Source: Spirochaetota bacterium (lineage in GTDB: Bacteria > Spirochaetota > UBA4802 > JAFGJZ01). From it: a DNA stretch of 26,770 nucleotides. Positions 1 to 7,653 of the stretch are shown here, one piece after another. The notes under the pieces are model-generated. The model did no database searches and was not told the origin of the DNA. It worked only from the letters and a program-made list of their open reading frames with translations. The first letter of the stretch is position 1, and each line of letters starts with the position of its first letter. The stretch lies in assembly GCA_023396615.1 (NCBI GenBank), contig JAEWVM010000020.1, positions 1 through 26,770 on the forward strand, written 5' to 3'. A program made the translations under genes and the position numbers.

Positions 1-6
1 GCTGTG

Positions 7-29
7 TTCAATGACTAAGCGCAATTAAT
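7..29 (+). repeat. IS30 left terminal inverted repeat
   Basis: Inner 23 bases of the left inverted repeat. They pair with 1083-1105 on the opposite strand at 18 of 23 positions. They overlap the last codons and stop of the transposase gene. Confidence 0.7.
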
Positions 30-1004
30 ATAAACTTCTAACGGTGTTAGAAAACCAAGAGTTTTTCTCGGTCGGTTGTTCAGCTTATTTTCAACCTTTT
101 TTATTTCTTTATTAGAAATCAAGGCAAAATCTGTTTTCTTCGGAAAATATCTTCTTATCAATCCTATGCCGTTTTCAACTCCGCCTTTTTCCCAACTGTG
201 ATACGCATTACAAAAATAAGTTTTTACCCCCAATGCTTTTGCAATTGCTTCATGATCCGCATTCTCAAGTCCATTATCAAAGGTTATCGATTTTACTAAT
301 CTTTTCGGATAACGTCTCAGCATCCTTTCTACAGCTTTTCTCATGTGCTTTTTGCTTTTGTTCGGTACTTTGCGTATAAGCGTAATCTGTATTTTCCTTT
401 CACGAAGAACAACCAAACAGCTTTTGCTTTGACGGGATACCACGGTATCGGCTTCCCAATGACCGTATCTCTTCCTGTTATTTATATATTCGGGACGTTT
501 GTCGATCATAACTCGATTCGGAATTTTCACCATTCTTTTCCCTGATTTTATTGACCTTTTTTGACGTTTTCTCTTTCCCCTCACGAGATATTTTATTAAA
601 TCGGGGCGTTCATTATAAATAAAAAGATAAATTGATTCATAATTTGTCGAACATCCTTTCTTATCAATTCTGATTCTTCCGGCTATTTGCTCTGGGGTAT
701 AATCCTTCGATAATTTGCGAATAACGTAATTCTGTATTTCTTTGTTCTTAAGGCGTATCTTCTGATGTGATTTACTTTTCCTTTCATCTGCCTTCAATTG
801 AGCTCGGTTTGAACGATAACGGGTTTCACGGATTTGAGTTCCGTTACGCTTGATTTCCCTGCTGATTGTTGAAGGATTCCTTTTAAGTTTCTCGGCAATC
901 TCTTTTTGGGTGAAATTTTGAGATAATAAGTGTGCAATCTCATCCCTTTCATAAGGCTGTAAATGTTTGTAGACAGTTTTTCCAGTCTTTGCTATCTTCT
1001 TCAT
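15..1004 (-). CDS. IS30-family DDE transposase
   Basis: A 329-residue transposase that would cut and join the ends of its own element. An N-terminal helix-turn-helix lies at about residues 17-55 (FTQKEIAEKLKRNPSTISRE), as in other IS30 enzymes. The RNase H-fold catalytic domain follows, with D186 in GHWEAD, D243 in TFDNG and E277 in WEKGGVENG. All three DDE residues are present and the length is normal for the family, so the enzyme looks intact. The ATG is preceded by AAAGGAG at good spacing. The stop codon TAG (15-17) lies inside the left inverted repeat, a common IS30 arrangement. No frameshift is seen, so the copy may still be active. Confidence 0.95.
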   Translation of the reverse strand: MKKIAKTGKTVYKHLQPYERDEIAHLLSQNFTQKEIAEKLKRNPSTISREIKRNGTQIRETRYRSNRAQLKADERKSKSHQKIRLKNKEIQNYVIRKLSKDYTPEQIAGRIRIDKKGCSTNYESIYLFIYNERPDLIKYLVRGKRKRQKRSIKSGKRMVKIPNRVMIDKRPEYINNRKRYGHWEADTVVSRQSKSCLVVLRERKIQITLIRKVPNKSKKHMRKAVERMLRRYPKRLVKSITFDNGLENADHEAIAKALGVKTYFCNAYHSWEKGGVENGIGLIRRYFPKKTDFALISNKEIKKVENKLNNRPRKTLGFLTPLEVYINCA

Positions 1005-1079
1005 AAAGAGGCTTCTCCTTTGGCTTTATTTCGCAATACAACCTTCGGAGATGTCCTCTTTTTCTAAACCTTTATTTTT

Positions 1080-1544
1080 TTAATTAATTGCACTTCTCGA
1101 TTGAAGTGGTGTAAAATTCTTATTCTTTGAATCCGGGGAATATTCGCCTGTTTTTTTGTATCCCGCTTTTTCATAAAAATGATGATTTCTGAAACTCAGA
1201 TGCGGCGTGTCCAGTTCCCATTTTTCCGCATCAGGAAATTGATCTTCAATCAGTTTCATCACATTCTGCCCGAATCCCTGATTCTGATATTCAGGCGCGA
1301 TAAAAATGCAGCCCAAACGATGACTGCCGTTAGCGGCTTCGAAGACGATTGCACCTCCGATGATTTTATCATCTTTCAAAAACTTGAAGGTGTGACCGCT
1401 GTTAATAAAACGCAATGATCTGTTTTCAATATCGATAACAGGCGGATATTCGCCGTATCTGTTTTTGTCTTCTTCAAAAGCGGATATCGCTAATCCGGCT
1501 AAGACTTTAGTATCAGCTTTTGATATTTTTTCAATCATAATCAT
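1080..1544 (-). CDS. GNAT-family N-acetyltransferase with an IS30-derived C-terminus
   Basis: A 154-residue cytoplasmic acetyltransferase that would move an acetyl group from acetyl-CoA to an unknown amine. The acetyl-CoA-binding motif is seen in IAPEYQNQGFGQNVMKL (the Q-x-x-G-x-G loop), and the closing NHHFYEKAGYKKTGEY is typical of motif B. The last ten or so residues (about TPLQSRSAIN) and the stop codon fall in the terminal repeat of the adjoining IS30 element, so the native tail was probably replaced by insertion. The fold core is complete and activity may survive. Its ATG shares one base with the stop of the upstream AraC-type gene (TAATG), so the two are probably co-translated; a second in-frame ATG two codons later is possible. 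Confidence 0.85.
   Translation of the reverse strand: MIMIEKISKADTKVLAGLAISAFEEDKNRYGEYPPVIDIENRSLRFINSGHTFKFLKDDKIIGGAIVFEAANGSHRLGCIFIAPEYQNQGFGQNVMKLIEDQFPDAEKWELDTPHLSFRNHHFYEKAGYKKTGEYSPDSKNKNFTPLQSRSAIN
1083..1105 (-). repeat. IS30 right terminal inverted repeat, inside GNAT coding sequence
   Basis: Right inverted repeat of the IS30 element, matching 7-29 on the opposite strand at 18 of 23 positions. It also encodes the final residues (about LQSRSAIN) of the GNAT gene read on the minus strand. Confidence 0.7.
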
Positions 1545-2410
1545 TAAGCTTCGCCTGCTGCAATCTCAATGTATAAATCGAGTCTCATGTTGCCCGGCTT
1601 TGATGCTTCAAGCTGTTCTTCGAACCAGCGCGCCGGCTGCTTGATTTTATAGTTTTTTTCCTCTGCCATTTTATTCATTCTCTGCCAGCCCTCTACGATG
1701 AATCTGCATGAAGGATCTTCTTCAAAGCTGCCTTCGATGCCTGTCGCTATGAATGTTCCGGCTGGAATAATTTCGATGCGTGCTCCGCTTATGTCTATTT
1801 CATCGAATTTGTCAAGACACAGAAAAACTTTGTAGCCTTCGTTTTCCGGGTCGTATGAAATGTTTCCGTTTCTGTCGATATTGTGTCCGAATATTCTTCG
1901 CGGTGAATCGCCGAGATTCTTTGAATTCAGCCATTCGTTCATGGCTCCTAATGCCTTGTCTTCTGATTGAGGCGCGAGCGCGCTGAAAGCAAGCGCTTTC
2001 ATTTGCGGCAGTTTTTTTACAATGACTCCCATATACATCTCCTTTATAAGCTGTAATTTTTCCGTGGTTTTTATGCCCGTTTTTTTTGCCGGATTATTTT
2101 TGATTTCTACCGGCGCAATGCCGAATTCTTTTCTGAATGCACGGGTGAATGATTCGTGAGTTTCGTATCCGGATTCAAGCGCGACATCGACGACCTGAAA
2201 TCTATCATCGCAGAGAAGTTCGAGTGAACGGGAGAGTCTCCGCTTCATCAGATATTGTTTGAAGCTAAAACCGGTAACGCAGTTGAAATAATTGTTAAAG
2301 CTTCTTTCTGACATGTTGCTTTCGGCCGCTGTTTCTGCACATTTGATGTTTTCGCTTAAATTGTTTTCAATAAATTCGATCGCGCACTGTATCTGTTCGT
2401 AAATAGTCAT
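1544..2410 (-). CDS. AraC-family regulator with GyrI-like effector-binding domain
   Basis: A 288-residue transcription regulator. Residues 1-110 hold two AraC helix-turn-helix units (ENIKCAETAAESNMSERSFN and FQVVDVALESGYETHESFTR, ending in FRKEFGIAP). Residues from about 130 on look like the GyrI-like small-molecule-binding domain found in Rob-type regulators (VIVKKLPQMKALAFS near its start). I chose the ATG at 2410 because GGAG stands seven bases upstream; the frame stays open to 2476 but that start has no ribosome site, and its extra codons would cover a likely operator. The gene is joined to the GNAT gene by a one-base overlap, so the acetyltransferase is probably its target or partner. 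The ligand is unknown. Confidence 0.88.
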   Translation of the reverse strand: MTIYEQIQCAIEFIENNLSENIKCAETAAESNMSERSFNNYFNCVTGFSFKQYLMKRRLSRSLELLCDDRFQVVDVALESGYETHESFTRAFRKEFGIAPVEIKNNPAKKTGIKTTEKLQLIKEMYMGVIVKKLPQMKALAFSALAPQSEDKALGAMNEWLNSKNLGDSPRRIFGHNIDRNGNISYDPENEGYKVFLCLDKFDEIDISGARIEIIPAGTFIATGIEGSFEEDPSCRFIVEGWQRMNKMAEEKNYKIKQPARWFEEQLEASKPGNMRLDLYIEIAAGEA

Positions 2411-2445
2411 GGTCAACTCCGTCTGCTGAAAGGAATATAAACTAT

Positions 2446-2464
2446 CTATCCGGGTTGTGCTTGA
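2446..2464 (+). promoter_or_regulatory. Candidate AraC-regulator operator, copy 1
   Basis: CTATCCGGGTTGTGCTTGA stands 36-54 bases upstream of the AraC-type start codon. Nearly the same sequence recurs at 2676-2697 in front of the divergent gene. A site in both promoters of a divergent pair is what an autoregulated AraC protein would need. Binding is inferred. Confidence 0.35.
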
Positions 2465-2675
2465 TATTTTCGGCAAGATGATTTTTTTTGTGATATCTTG
2501 TTGTTAAGGTTGAAGTAATTTTGTATTTATAACTGTATTATATCTTGGTTGAAATATGATTTAATAATTTAATTATATAGGAATCATTTGCTCGACAGAA
2601 AAAGCAGTGTGCTGATATATGCCCGAAGGCTGTTTGCGTTAAAAAATACTTGAGATATATAATCAGATGTTTATT

Positions 2676-2697
2676 CTATATCGGGTTGTGCGCTTGA
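2676..2697 (+). promoter_or_regulatory. Candidate AraC-regulator operator, copy 2
   Basis: CTATATCGGGTTGTGC followed by GCTTGAG, matching copy 1 apart from two substitutions and a two-base GC insertion. It lies about 22 bases upstream of the TATAAT at 2720, near where a class-II activator would sit. Function is inferred from repetition and position only. Confidence 0.35.
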
Positions 2698-2719
2698 GTT
2701 TGTTAATCTAAGGCAAAAG

Positions 2720-2725
2720 TATAAT
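2720..2725 (+). promoter_or_regulatory. Candidate -10 box for NTF2-like gene
   Basis: A perfect TATAAT, 10 bases upstream of the AAGGAG ribosome site. The -35 region is poor (TTGAGT at 20 bases or TTGTTA at 14 bases), which would suit a promoter that needs an activator. Confidence 0.4.
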
Positions 2726-2746
2726 ACAATTTAAGGAGTTAAAGTA

Positions 2747-3127
2747 ATGAAACCATTAGACATTCTTAATCAGTGGATGCAGGCAATCAATAGTTCAGAT
2801 GTCGATAAACTGCTTTCTTTATATGACAGCTCTGCAATACTGATTCCGACATTTTCGAATAAAGTATTAAATACTCCGGAAAAACTGCGCAATTACTTTG
2901 AGATGCTGGGCAACCGTGAAGAGCTGAGTATCGCTCTGCACGAAAACACATTGAAAATGCAGGAGCTGAAAGACAATTATTATACAATAAACGGAATTTA
3001 TAACTGGCGTTTCAAAGTTGAGGATGAAATACTGAATTTCGAAGCGCGTTTCAGTTATTTGATAGATGTAAGCAGTTCAACTCCGATTCTTCATCATCAT
3101 TCTTCGCAGGTTCCGCGCATGCTTTAG
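2747..3127 (+). CDS. NTF2-like (SnoaL/DUF4440/CaMKII-association type) small protein
   Basis: A 126-residue soluble protein with the features of the NTF2-like superfamily: an opening helix (ILNQWMQAINSSDVDKLLSL) followed by YDSSAILIPT, a central FEARFSYL strand and the closing ILHHHSSQVPR. The HHHSS segment is characteristic of the calcium/calmodulin-kinase-association-like and SgcJ-like subfamily. These domains bind small ligands or work as small enzymes, and no specific reaction can be named. AAGGAG stands eight bases before the ATG. It is divergent from the AraC-type gene and shares a repeated element with it, so it may be regulated by that protein. Confidence 0.8.
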   Translation: MKPLDILNQWMQAINSSDVDKLLSLYDSSAILIPTFSNKVLNTPEKLRNYFEMLGNREELSIALHENTLKMQELKDNYYTINGIYNWRFKVEDEILNFEARFSYLIDVSSSTPILHHHSSQVPRML

Positions 3128-3171
3128 TTTTAAGCGCTTATGCTTATATGTTAAAAGCATGTTAACTTAAT

Positions 3172-3190
3172 GCCTGTCTTTGCGGCAGGC
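3172..3190 (+). terminator. Weak hairpin after NTF2-like gene
   Basis: GCCTGTC pairs with GGCAGGC around a TTTGC loop (seven pairs, one G-T). No T-run follows, so it is at best a weak terminator or an RNA-stability hairpin. Confidence 0.3.
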
Positions 3191-3207
3191 GCTTTGCGGA
3201 AATTATC

Positions 3208-3238
3208 TTGACATAAAGGGTGGCTTAAAGTTTTTAAA
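3208..3238 (+). promoter_or_regulatory. Candidate promoter for Fe-S protein/pyrophosphatase operon
   Basis: A perfect TTGACA at 3208-3213 with TTTAAA at 3233-3238 (19-base spacer, so not ideal). Transcription would begin near 3245, which leaves a short leader before the ATG at 3265 and argues against the GTG at 3250 as start. Confidence 0.4.
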
Positions 3239-3264
3239 TTTAAATAGAGGTGTTTCTTTTCGAA

Positions 3265-5235
3265 ATGAATTCCTTTCCTGAATACCTTGTCTTTAGAGAT
3301 CCTTTTTTTAATCTACCGTTATTTTTTAAAGCGGCATTGTTTTTAATCATTTTGTCTTCGCTGGTTTATCTCTTTTTAAATATTCGGAAAAGTTTTTTTT
3401 TCTGGAATAAAAACGGAGGAAGAAAGGCTTTTGTAACCAAGAAAAGTATAGTTTTCTTTTTTAAATACGGAATCCTTAAAAACAGGATTTCCAATAACAA
3501 AAATCTTTATCTTCTCATCTTCCCTTGCGCCGTAGGAATAATTCTCGGGACTTCATCAACGGCACTTCTGGTCATTGATTCAATCTTGCGTTCATCATTT
3601 GATTTCGGCTTCATTCATTCTATATTATATAAACTGATGCTTTTTGTTTCTGATCTCAGTTTTCTTTTATGCCTATTGTCTTCATTTGCACTTTTAATCA
3701 GGCGTAAGATTTTATCAGACAATCAAGCATACCGCTTTCTTCCTTACATTACGATACTTGTTATACTTTTATTTTTTGTCCTTTCGAATTCTGTCAGGAT
3801 AGCGATTATGGATTCATCATCTTATGAATCTGCGGCTTTTCTCAGCATAATGCTGTCAAAAATATTTGTATCTATTCCGGAAGAAGTGCTGATCGATCTG
3901 TATTTCTTTTTTGTCTGGACTTCGTTTTCGCTTCTTGCAGTTTTTACTGCTGTTTTGTTTTCGGGCAGAACAGCTTTTCTTCTAAAAGGGTGGATGAATA
4001 TTTTTCATACGGATCCATTATCTCTAAGATTCTCAAAAAAATATCTTCTGCCGGTTTCATCAAAAAACGATTTGGACTTATGCAAGATCAAAAATCTTTC
4101 TGACTCAAAGAGTTTTATTTCGAAAGATTTCTCTGATTCTGATTCTTGCATAGACTGTTCTCTTTGTGACTTGGCATGTCCTGCATTTGTCGCGGAATCC
4201 AGCCTGTCTCCTTCAGAATTGATTTCATCGATGAAAAATATCACCGCAAATGATTCTTCTTCTGTCAGCAGCAGCAAAATATTCTCGTGCGTCAACTGCG
4301 GAGCCTGTTCCGAAACCTGTCCGGTCTTTGTTGATTTTAATTCGATAATCGCCCGGATAAAAAAGGATGCAGTTCTTTTAAAGGGAATGCCTGATAGAAA
4401 TATCCGAAGAAAGTTTGATGCTATTGAACAGTCTGGTAATGTCTTTGCCCGCGGCGGAGATGTACCTTCAAGCAGTTTTCTTTCTGCGGCTCCGGTATAT
4501 GACGGAACTCAGGATTATCTTTTGTTTGCAGGGTGCAAAGCCCGTGCAGGTAAAGCAGAAAATGCTCTTAAGGCTTTATCTTCTATAATGTCCGCCGCAA
4601 ATATTACATTCGGTGTTTTAAAAGACGAAACCTGCTGTGGAGATTACGCTCTTCGAAACGGCGACGAATATCTTTTCTCAAAGTTGGCTCTAAAAAATAT
4701 CAGTTCAATCAACGAAAATCATACTCCGAAAATATTATTTATATGTCCGCACGGTTATAATGTTTTCAAAAAAGAATACAAGGCATTTGCTAAGAGCCGT
4801 ATGCTTAAAACTGATTATAAAGTTTATTCTCATGTTGAAGTCATTTCTTCTCTTGTTGAAAACGGAAAATTATTTCTTAAAAGAACTATCAGCAATCATA
4901 TAGCCGTTCATGATTCGTGTTTTTTAGGTCGTTATAACGGAATTTACGAGCATCACCGTAAAATTCTTAAGGCGGCTGCCGGAATTTATTATGTTGAACC
5001 GACGAATTCACGCGACAAGAGTTTCTGCTGCGGTTATTTCGGAAAATCAGAAGATGATGAATGCGGAGAAATTACAAAACTTAGAACCAGAGAAATCCAT
5101 TCATCGGGTGCTGTTTGTACGGTAACTTCGTGTCCGCATTGCGCCGAAGGATTTACCCGTTCTGCAAATGAGCTTCAGATTGATAATTTTAACCAGGAAG
5201 ATTTCGCGGAAACAATTCTGCGTTTAATCGAATAA
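3265..5235 (+). CDS. Membrane-anchored Fe-S oxidoreductase with two 4Fe-4S clusters and two CCG domains (HdrD/GlcF-like)
   Basis: A 656-residue redox protein. The first 240 or so residues hold about five membrane helices. A ferredoxin-like part follows with CIDCSLCDLAC (C295, 298, 301, 305) and CVNCGACSETC (C342, 345, 348, 352), then two cysteine-rich CCG domains centred on TCCGDY (C457-458) and FCCGYF (C588-589). This is the plan of heterodisulfide reductase HdrD/HdrE fusions, GlcF and electron-transfer-flavoprotein-linked Fe-S proteins, which pass electrons between a soluble donor and quinone or a disulfide. The membrane part has only one clear histidine within it, so a diheme cytochrome b like HdrE or NarI is not supported. 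The start is either GTG 3250 or ATG 3265; I prefer the ATG with AGAGGTG upstream. The pyrophosphatase gene begins 27 bases downstream, so they are probably one operon. Confidence 0.85.
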   Translation: MNSFPEYLVFRDPFFNLPLFFKAALFLIILSSLVYLFLNIRKSFFFWNKNGGRKAFVTKKSIVFFFKYGILKNRISNNKNLYLLIFPCAVGIILGTSSTALLVIDSILRSSFDFGFIHSILYKLMLFVSDLSFLLCLLSSFALLIRRKILSDNQAYRFLPYITILVILLFFVLSNSVRIAIMDSSSYESAAFLSIMLSKIFVSIPEEVLIDLYFFFVWTSFSLLAVFTAVLFSGRTAFLLKGWMNIFHTDPLSLRFSKKYLLPVSSKNDLDLCKIKNLSDSKSFISKDFSDSDSCIDCSLCDLACPAFVAESSLSPSELISSMKNITANDSSSVSSSKIFSCVNCGACSETCPVFVDFNSIIARIKKDAVLLKGMPDRNIRRKFDAIEQSGNVFARGGDVPSSSFLSAAPVYDGTQDYLLFAGCKARAGKAENALKALSSIMSAANITFGVLKDETCCGDYALRNGDEYLFSKLALKNISSINENHTPKILFICPHGYNVFKKEYKAFAKSRMLKTDYKVYSHVEVISSLVENGKLFLKRTISNHIAVHDSCFLGRYNGIYEHHRKILKAAAGIYYVEPTNSRDKSFCCGYFGKSEDDECGEITKLRTREIHSSGAVCTVTSCPHCAEGFTRSANELQIDNFNQEDFAETILRLIE

Positions 5236-5262
5236 ACAGAAAAAGGTCTATTGGAGGAAATG

Positions 5263-7596
5263 ATGGAAAATTTAATTTACATCGTTCCGGTTGCGGCTAT
5301 TGCCGCTCTTTTTTCTGCGTTTATGTTTTTCAAGGCGATGATGCGCTCTGAAAAAGGAAACGCAAAGATGGAAGAAATCGCCGGATACGTTAGAGAAGGC
5401 GCGTATGCCTATCTTTACAGGCAGTATAAAGCAGTATTCAAAGTGTTTGCTGTTTTATGCGTAATTCTTGTTGTTCTTGCTTTTCTTGGGATTCAGAATC
5501 CCTTTGTTCCTTTCGCATTTTTAACCGGGGGTTTTTTCTCGGGTCTTTGCGGATTCCTTGGAATGAAAACCGCTACAAACGCATCAAGCAGAACAGCTCA
5601 GGGAGCAACTCATTCGCTTAATAGCGGATTAAAAGTAGCATTCAGATCCGGAGCTGTTATGGGTCTTATCGTTGTAGGCTTTGGTCTACTTGATATAGCA
5701 CTCTGGTACTTCTTTTTGGATAAGGTTATTTATACTCCGGGGAACATGAGTTCAGGAATTGAATTCTTTGGTCTGACTTTTGTAGATAAAGGACTTGATC
5801 TTGACGGCAAACTTATCGCTATCACAACAACTATGCTTACATTCGGAATGGGAGCTTCCACTCAGGCGCTTTTCGCGAGAGTCGGCGGCGGAATTTATAC
5901 AAAGGCAGCTGACGTTGGTGCGGATCTGGTAGGAAAAGTTGAAGCCGGTATTCCGGAAGACGATCCGAGAAATCCTGCGACAATTGCGGATAATGTCGGA
6001 GACAATGTAGGAGACGTTGCCGGAATGGGCGCTGATCTTTATGAATCATATTGTGGTTCAATTCTTGCTACTGCGGCACTTGGAGCGGCACTGCCTGCTG
6101 CTGCCGGTTTCGGCGGAGTTAAAGCGGTTACTGCACCGATGATAGTTGCAGCACTCGGAATTTTCTTTTCAATTGCCGGTATTTTTGCCGTAAGAACAAA
6201 AGAAAATGCCAGCATGCGAAACCTTCTTTTCTCTCTTAATACGGGAGTCTGGGGATCTTCAATTCTTATTCTTGCCGCTCTTGCTGTTATGGCTTTTACC
6301 GGTTATATTCCTTGGGGAATTTTCGGAGCAGTTGTAACGGGTCTTGCCGCAGGTCTAATCATCGGACAGGCTACCGAATATTTTACTTCAGACGAATATT
6401 CTCCGACAAAAAAAATTGCTGAACAGACAAAAATGGGTCCGGCAACAACTATAATTGAAGGTATGGCAGTCGGAATGTATTCTTCCGCTATTCCTGTTAT
6501 TACAATAGTAGTCGGAATTATTCTCGCATTTGCTCTATCGGGCGGATTTTCTCATATAAATATGGGTCTTTACGGAATTGGTTTCGCGGCAGTCGGAATG
6601 CTTTCGACTCTCGGAATTACTCTTGCAACAGATGCATATGGTCCGATTGCAGATAATGCCGGCGGAAACGCCGAGATGAGCGGTCTAGCTCCTGAAGTGC
6701 GTCAGCGTACCGATGCGCTTGACATGCTTGGAAACACAACTGCAGCAACAGGCAAAGGCTTTGCGATAGGCTCAGCTGCTTTGACTGCAATGGCTCTTCT
6801 TTCCGCATACATGGAAGAAATTAAAATATGGATGGCTAAATTCGCATCGAAATCAGCTGAAGGATTTTTCGCAATAGATAAATTCCGCTTTTATGCTTCT
6901 GAACTTTCGAATGAAACAATTTGTTCATTGAGAGACCAGGGTATCACTGCGGTTCAGGCTAAACTTGCAACGATGAAAGATCTTACTGCCGCTTTCGATG
7001 TAACTCTGATGAATCCGATGGTTCTTGCCGGAATTTTTATCGGTTCAATGATGGCATTTGTTTTCTGCGCTATGACGATGAAAGCTGTTGGAAGAGCTGC
7101 CGGCAGAATGGTTGAAGAAGTTCGCCGTCAGTTTCATGAAATGCCTGGAATTCTACAAGGAACACAGAAGCCTGAATATGGTAAATGTGTAGAAATTTCA
7201 ACAAAGGGTGCTCAGAGAGAAATGATTCTTCCATCGCTTCTTGCGATTATCGTTCCTGTTGCGACAGGTTTGTTTTTCGGAGTAGCGGGAGTTCTCGGAC
7301 TTTTGGTGGGCGGTCTTACTACGGGTTTTGCTCTTGCATGCATGCTTAATAATGCCGGCGGTGCATGGGATAATGCTAAAAAATTCATCGAGAAAGGAAA
7401 TTTCGGCGGAAAAAAATCCGAAGCTCATAAGGCTGCGGTTGTCGGAGATACAGTCGGTGATCCGTTCAAGGATACTTCCGGACCTTCGCTGAATATTTTG
7501 ATAAAGCTTATGTCGATGGTATCGGTTGTATTTGCAGGTGTTGTACTTTTTGTATATCCGAAGCTTGCATCATTGATATCAATGATAGGCAAATAA
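5263..7596 (+). CDS. hppA: Membrane-bound ion-translocating pyrophosphatase, potassium-dependent, probably sodium-pumping
   Basis: A 777-residue polytopic membrane enzyme that hydrolyses pyrophosphate and pumps sodium ions or protons outward. The catalytic loop is clear: DVGADLVGKVEAGIPEDDP followed by DNVGDNVGD, with a second set DNAGGNAEMSG and a third VVGDTVGDPFKDTSGPS. GNTTAATGKG has Ala where potassium-independent enzymes have Lys, so potassium dependence is expected. GMGADLYESY resembles the sodium-pump subgroup, in which the Glu is part of the ion gate; that assignment is by family knowledge. The protein is about 50 residues longer than the Thermotoga enzyme, with an extra soluble segment at about residues 525-575. 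I chose the second ATG at 5263 because GGAGG lies five bases upstream; a TTG at 5251 and an ATG at 5260 are too close to that site. Confidence 0.96.
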   Translation: MENLIYIVPVAAIAALFSAFMFFKAMMRSEKGNAKMEEIAGYVREGAYAYLYRQYKAVFKVFAVLCVILVVLAFLGIQNPFVPFAFLTGGFFSGLCGFLGMKTATNASSRTAQGATHSLNSGLKVAFRSGAVMGLIVVGFGLLDIALWYFFLDKVIYTPGNMSSGIEFFGLTFVDKGLDLDGKLIAITTTMLTFGMGASTQALFARVGGGIYTKAADVGADLVGKVEAGIPEDDPRNPATIADNVGDNVGDVAGMGADLYESYCGSILATAALGAALPAAAGFGGVKAVTAPMIVAALGIFFSIAGIFAVRTKENASMRNLLFSLNTGVWGSSILILAALAVMAFTGYIPWGIFGAVVTGLAAGLIIGQATEYFTSDEYSPTKKIAEQTKMGPATTIIEGMAVGMYSSAIPVITIVVGIILAFALSGGFSHINMGLYGIGFAAVGMLSTLGITLATDAYGPIADNAGGNAEMSGLAPEVRQRTDALDMLGNTTAATGKGFAIGSAALTAMALLSAYMEEIKIWMAKFASKSAEGFFAIDKFRFYASELSNETICSLRDQGITAVQAKLATMKDLTAAFDVTLMNPMVLAGIFIGSMMAFVFCAMTMKAVGRAAGRMVEEVRRQFHEMPGILQGTQKPEYGKCVEISTKGAQREMILPSLLAIIVPVATGLFFGVAGVLGLLVGGLTTGFALACMLNNAGGAWDNAKKFIEKGNFGGKKSEAHKAAVVGDTVGDPFKDTSGPSLNILIKLMSMVSVVFAGVVLFVYPKLASLISMIGK

Positions 7597-7614
7597 CGGA
7601 AACCATACTATAAT

Positions 7615-7643
7615 AAAAAAGGCGGATTCAATCCGCCTTTTTT
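7615..7643. terminator. Bidirectional rho-independent terminator
   Basis: GGCGGAT (7621-7627) pairs with ATCCGCC (7631-7637) around TCA, flanked by six A on the left and six T on the right. The A and T runs make it work in both directions, ending the pyrophosphatase operon and the convergent rhomboid operon. Confidence 0.9.
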
Positions 7644-7653
7644 ATATTATAAA

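Larger units (their letters stand above)
1..1111 (-). mobile_element. IS30-family insertion sequence
   Basis: This element of about 1.1 kb holds one transposase gene read on the minus strand. Its left end carries TTCAAT at 7-12, AAG at 17-19 and GCAATTAAT at 21-29. The reverse complement of 1083-1105 has the same blocks at the same spacing (18 of 23 positions agree), so the two form imperfect terminal inverted repeats. The TTCAAT-N-AAcGCAA layout resembles IS30-family ends as I know them. The six or so bases outside TTCAAT do not match between the ends, so the exact borders (about 1-6 and 1106-1111) and the target duplication cannot be fixed, especially as the window begins here. The right end lies inside the reading frame of the neighbouring GNAT gene. 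Confidence 0.75.
2411..2746. promoter_or_regulatory. Divergent intergenic region between AraC-type gene and NTF2-like gene
   Basis: This 336-base AT-rich stretch holds no gene I can support. It must contain the promoters for both divergent genes. I see TATAAT at 2720-2725, 21 bases before the next ribosome site, without a convincing -35 box. A CGGGTTGTGC repeat stands near each end. The central part (about 2500-2640) shows nothing recognisable. Confidence 0.5.

Noticed and set aside
4005..4295. A 96-codon open frame on the minus strand inside the Fe-S protein gene
   Set aside because: It runs opposite the first ferredoxin cysteines of a well-supported gene and its product is low-complexity Ser/Glu-rich.
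3250..5235. Fe-S protein and LUD protein (19945-20586) as parts of one lactate-utilisation LutABC system
   Set aside because: They are about 15 kb apart in different operons; the Fe-S protein is a membrane fusion unlike LutA or LutB, and the LUD protein is of a stand-alone subfamily.
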